A DNA stretch of 7,843 nt from Candidatus Eiseniibacteriota bacterium (GTDB taxonomy: Bacteria; Arandabacterota; Arandabacteria; Arandabacterales; Arandabacteraceae): positions 1 through 7,843 of the forward strand of contig JAUXGG010000061.1 in assembly GCA_030622265.1 (NCBI GenBank), given 5' to 3'. Made by a program: the position numbers and the translations under genes. This document shows, in pieces, positions 5,676-7,843 of the stretch; position 1 is the stretch's first letter, and the number at the start of each line of letters is the position of its first letter. Under the pieces are notes generated by a model that was not told the DNA's origin, made no database searches, and was given only the letters and a program-made list of their open reading frames with translations.

Positions 5676-7843
5676 ATGATGAGAGTCCTTGTAGCATCCC
5701 TAATGTGCTTCGTGTTCATTGTTCCCGCCTCCGGTCATTCGGCTGTGGTCACCGAGCAGGAAGCGCTCACCATCGGGGAGAACTTCATTGAGTTCATGAT
5801 TGATGCTAGGGGCGGCTGGGGTGAGGCCCATACCGCGGAGGTGACCCAGGCCAGAGAGCTGAGAAGAGGTGATCTCTTCCTGGGGTACCATCTGTCGGTC
5901 TCTCCGGGGGGCCACATGGTAGTCCCTGCCGTCCGGATGCTCTCACCCGTAAAGTCCTTTTCCTTCACGGAGGATTTCGACACGGAATCCGAGGTGGGTT
6001 ACTGGCAGCTCCTGAAAGATGCGATGGAGGGCGCGCTCCTTGCCATAGAGGAAAGGCATGGCCCATTTCATCTCTTGGAGGCCGGACTGGAACCTATAAG
6101 GGTCGCCCGGGACTGGGACTGGCTCCTGGGTGCAGGGATGGCGCCTGCCTCGATCGACACCGTCGGCCCCCTAATCAAGACCCACTGGGATCAGAACGAC
6201 CCTTACAATAACGACTGCCCCATGGGTGACGGAGGCCGGTGTGTGGTGGGATGCGTGGCCACGGCGGGCTCCATGACCATGCGTTATTGGAAGCATCCTT
6301 CCTATGGAACCGGGAGCCACTCCTATTACTGGGATGGAGATAATTCCTGCGGAGGCTCCACAAGCGGCCAGATGATGTCTGCCGATTTCGACCACCCATA
6401 TGACTGGTCCAATATCCTGAGAAGATACCTGTTCGGGTATAACTCGACAGAGGCCGCGGCGGTGGCTGAATTGTGCTCGGATGTCGGCATAGCCTGGGAA
6501 ATGGACTATGGGGCATGCGGATCGGGCGCCTATACCGCCAGAGGCCTTACGGTCTATCCTACCTGGTTTAAGTACCTGGATACCATCAACAGGAAAAACC
6601 GGAACAACTATGCCAGTGCCGAGGCGTGGTTCAATGTACTGCGCGCGGAATTCGACGCCGACCCGCGCCGTGTGATCCATTACCGGATATACGGCCACTC
6701 CATAAACTGTGATGGCTACATCGATGCCAGTATTAAGTACATCCATCTCAATTACGGCTGGGGCGGGTCCAGAGACGACTGGTACGCAGTTGACAGCCTC
6801 TACTGTACCTGGAGTGGCTGCGACCCAATGGAGGAATACGCTCTATGTGGTATTGAACCTGGTGCGGACTTCATTGATGCGACAGCCGGTCCGCTCGGGG
6901 ACGGAAGTGCATCCTATGGCGCATCCTGGGCCGACTATGACGGGGACGGTGATCCGGATATGTACATCTCCAATGATGGCGGCGCCAACAAGCTGCTCCG
7001 GAATGATGGAGCCGGAGCATTTACCGATGTCACCGTCTCCCCTATCGGGGACTCGGGCGACGGGCGCGGAGTCGCCTGGGCGGATTATGATGATGACGGT
7101 GATCTTGACCTTTACCTCTGCAACACATCAGGCGGGAGCAATAAGCTCTTCCGCAATGACGCCGGCACTTTCGTGAATGTAACGAGCGGACCTCTCGGAG
7201 GGACTGACAATAGCGAGGGAGCGGCGTGGTTCGATTGTGATTTCGATGGTGATGTCGATCTCTATGTCGTCAATAACGGCGGTGCCAACCGGCTCTTGAG
7301 GAATCTCGGAAGCGATATCTTTGCGGATGCCACCTCCGGCCCGGAAGGAGACGCCGGCAGCGGCTATGGCGCCGTGCTGGGAGATTATGACAATGACGGC
7401 GACCTGGACATATACCTTGTGAACAATGGCGCCAACAAGCTCCTCAGGAACGATGTCGGGCTCTTTACGGACGTCACCTCAGGCCCGCTCGGGGATGCTG
7501 AAGACGGCCGGGGCGCAGCCTGGGGCGACTATGACAATGACGGGGATCTGGACCTCTACATAAGCAACCGGGGGGTCTCCAATAAGTTGCTCCGGAATGA
7601 CGGGATGAGCGGCTTTAGCGATGTGACCGTCGCCCCGCTCGACAACTGGGGCAACGGGATGGGAATTTCCTGGATCGACTGCGAGAACGATGGGGACCTG
7701 GATATCTACCTGGCGAATGACGGCCAGGCCAACAAGGTCTTGCGAAACCGGCCGGATGGATCTTTCCAGGACGCGACGGTGGTTCCCTTAGGGTATATCG
7801 GCGATGCCGCGGCCGTGGCCTGCGCCGACTATGACGGCGACGG
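5676..7843 (+). CDS. Secreted streptopain-family (C10) cysteine protease with FG-GAP/VCBS propeller, 3' partial
   Basis: The frame is open from the ATG at 5676 to the window edge, 722 codons without a stop. Residues 1-23 are a signal peptide (MMRVLVASLMCFVFIVPASG, HSA). Residues 24 to about 140 are the prodomain (TEQEALTIGENFIEF ... GGHMVVPAVRML). The C10 catalytic domain (about 141-395) has Cys193 in VVGCVATAGSMTMRYW, His341 in YGHSINCDGY and the LNYGWGG motif at 358-364, all matching the SpeB/interpain pattern. From about residue 398, seven repeats of 48-50 residues follow, each with a DxDxDGDxD calcium loop (420, 470, 520, 570, 618, 668, 718) and ANKLLRND-type strands. This fits a calcium-bound beta-propeller of the VCBS/FG-GAP kind, probably for binding substrate or surface. 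The enzyme should be a secreted zymogen activated by prodomain removal. ATG 5679 is an alternative start. The C-terminus, including any sorting domain, is outside the window. Confidence 0.9.
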   Translation, partial: MMRVLVASLMCFVFIVPASGHSAVVTEQEALTIGENFIEFMIDARGGWGEAHTAEVTQARELRRGDLFLGYHLSVSPGGHMVVPAVRMLSPVKSFSFTEDFDTESEVGYWQLLKDAMEGALLAIEERHGPFHLLEAGLEPIRVARDWDWLLGAGMAPASIDTVGPLIKTHWDQNDPYNNDCPMGDGGRCVVGCVATAGSMTMRYWKHPSYGTGSHSYYWDGDNSCGGSTSGQMMSADFDHPYDWSNILRRYLFGYNSTEAAAVAELCSDVGIAWEMDYGACGSGAYTARGLTVYPTWFKYLDTINRKNRNNYASAEAWFNVLRAEFDADPRRVIHYRIYGHSINCDGYIDASIKYIHLNYGWGGSRDDWYAVDSLYCTWSGCDPMEEYALCGIEPGADFIDATAGPLGDGSASYGASWADYDGDGDPDMYISNDGGANKLLRNDGAGAFTDVTVSPIGDSGDGRGVAWADYDDDGDLDLYLCNTSGGSNKLFRNDAGTFVNVTSGPLGGTDNSEGAAWFDCDFDGDVDLYVVNNGGANRLLRNLGSDIFADATSGPEGDAGSGYGAVLGDYDNDGDLDIYLVNNGANKLLRNDVGLFTDVTSGPLGDAEDGRGAAWGDYDNDGDLDLYISNRGVSNKLLRNDGMSGFSDVTVAPLDNWGNGMGISWIDCENDGDLDIYLANDGQANKVLRNRPDGSFQDATVVPLGYIGDAAAVACADYDGD
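6867..7843 (+). repeat. 150-bp tandem coding repeats (FG-GAP/VCBS blades)
   Basis: About six and a half in-frame units have a 144-150 bp period. Each encodes D-T/A-T-x-GPLGD, W-x-DYDNDGDLD-x-Y and NNGGANKLLRN-type segments. Units differ at many bases, so they are an old expansion rather than a recent slippage product. The last unit is cut by the window edge. Confidence 0.85.

Larger units (their letters stand above)
5582..5939 (+). repeat. Direct repeat copy B: promoter, signal peptide and prodomain
   Basis: This is the sister of 2924-3312, offset by 2627 bases in the coding part. Here the prodomain continues in frame into a full C10 protease, so this is the parental or intact form. The two copies enclose the C1 protease gene. 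Confidence 0.85.

Noticed and set aside
6171..7176. Minus-strand frame 6171-6746 and plus-strand frame 6709-7176 inside the C10 gene
   Set aside because: Both lie within the continuous C10-propeller frame, whose catalytic motifs and calcium loops show it is the coding one. The repeats also make shadow frames likely.
6867..7843. CRISPR-like or non-coding tandem array
   Set aside because: The 150-bp periodicity is a coding repeat kept in frame, with conserved DxDxDGDxD residues and variable third positions.

Overview
The window looks like bacterial chromosome of moderate-to-high GC with long non-coding gaps and a cluster of secreted proteins. The best taxonomic hints are a C-terminal FlgD-like immunoglobulin fold (SGRLVKTLY ... 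GIYFIHL ending) on a secreted protease and FG-GAP/VCBS calcium-loop repeats on another. That style of exoprotein is common in FCB-related and poorly cultured Gram-negative phyla (Eisenbacteria, Krumholzibacteriota, KSB1, WOR-3 and similar). An outer-membrane beta-barrel protein supports a diderm cell. The phylum is an inference.

Layout, left to right. (1) 1-205: non-coding, only short dyads. (2) 206-1771: an insertion sequence with 15-bp perfect terminal inverted repeats and CTAG at both junctions. Its ISNCY/IS5-superfamily-type transposase is broken: the N-terminal and C-terminal parts lie in different frames, and the stretch that should hold the first catalytic Asp is missing. (3) 1776-1970: non-coding, with a 14-bp perfect inverted repeat that can also fold in a second way. 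(4) 1971-2645, minus strand: an exported beta-barrel protein. (5) 2646-2933: the divergent intergenic region. (6) 3049-3342: a small exported protein that is nothing but the signal peptide plus prodomain of the downstream C10 protease. (7) 3392-5386: a papain-type (C1A) secreted protease with lectin-like, Fn3-like and FlgD-like domains. (8) 5387-5675: intergenic, with a strong promoter near its end. (9) 5676 to the window edge: a streptopain-type (C10) protease fused to a FG-GAP/VCBS propeller. It has no stop before the window ends, so it is partial.

The three right-hand genes form a functional set. Each has its own promoter with an extended -10 (TG-n-TATAAT type). The promoter, signal peptide and prodomain of the C10 gene are duplicated in direct orientation about 2.63 kb upstream, so the C1 protease gene lies between the two copies. 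The stand-alone prodomain resembles in architecture the known propeptide-like inhibitors of C10 proteases (Spi of Streptococcus, Bfi of Bacteroides). The cluster may therefore be a two-protease plus inhibitor module. The alternative is that the small gene is a truncated, decaying paralogue, and its lack of a Shine-Dalgarno sequence supports that reading.
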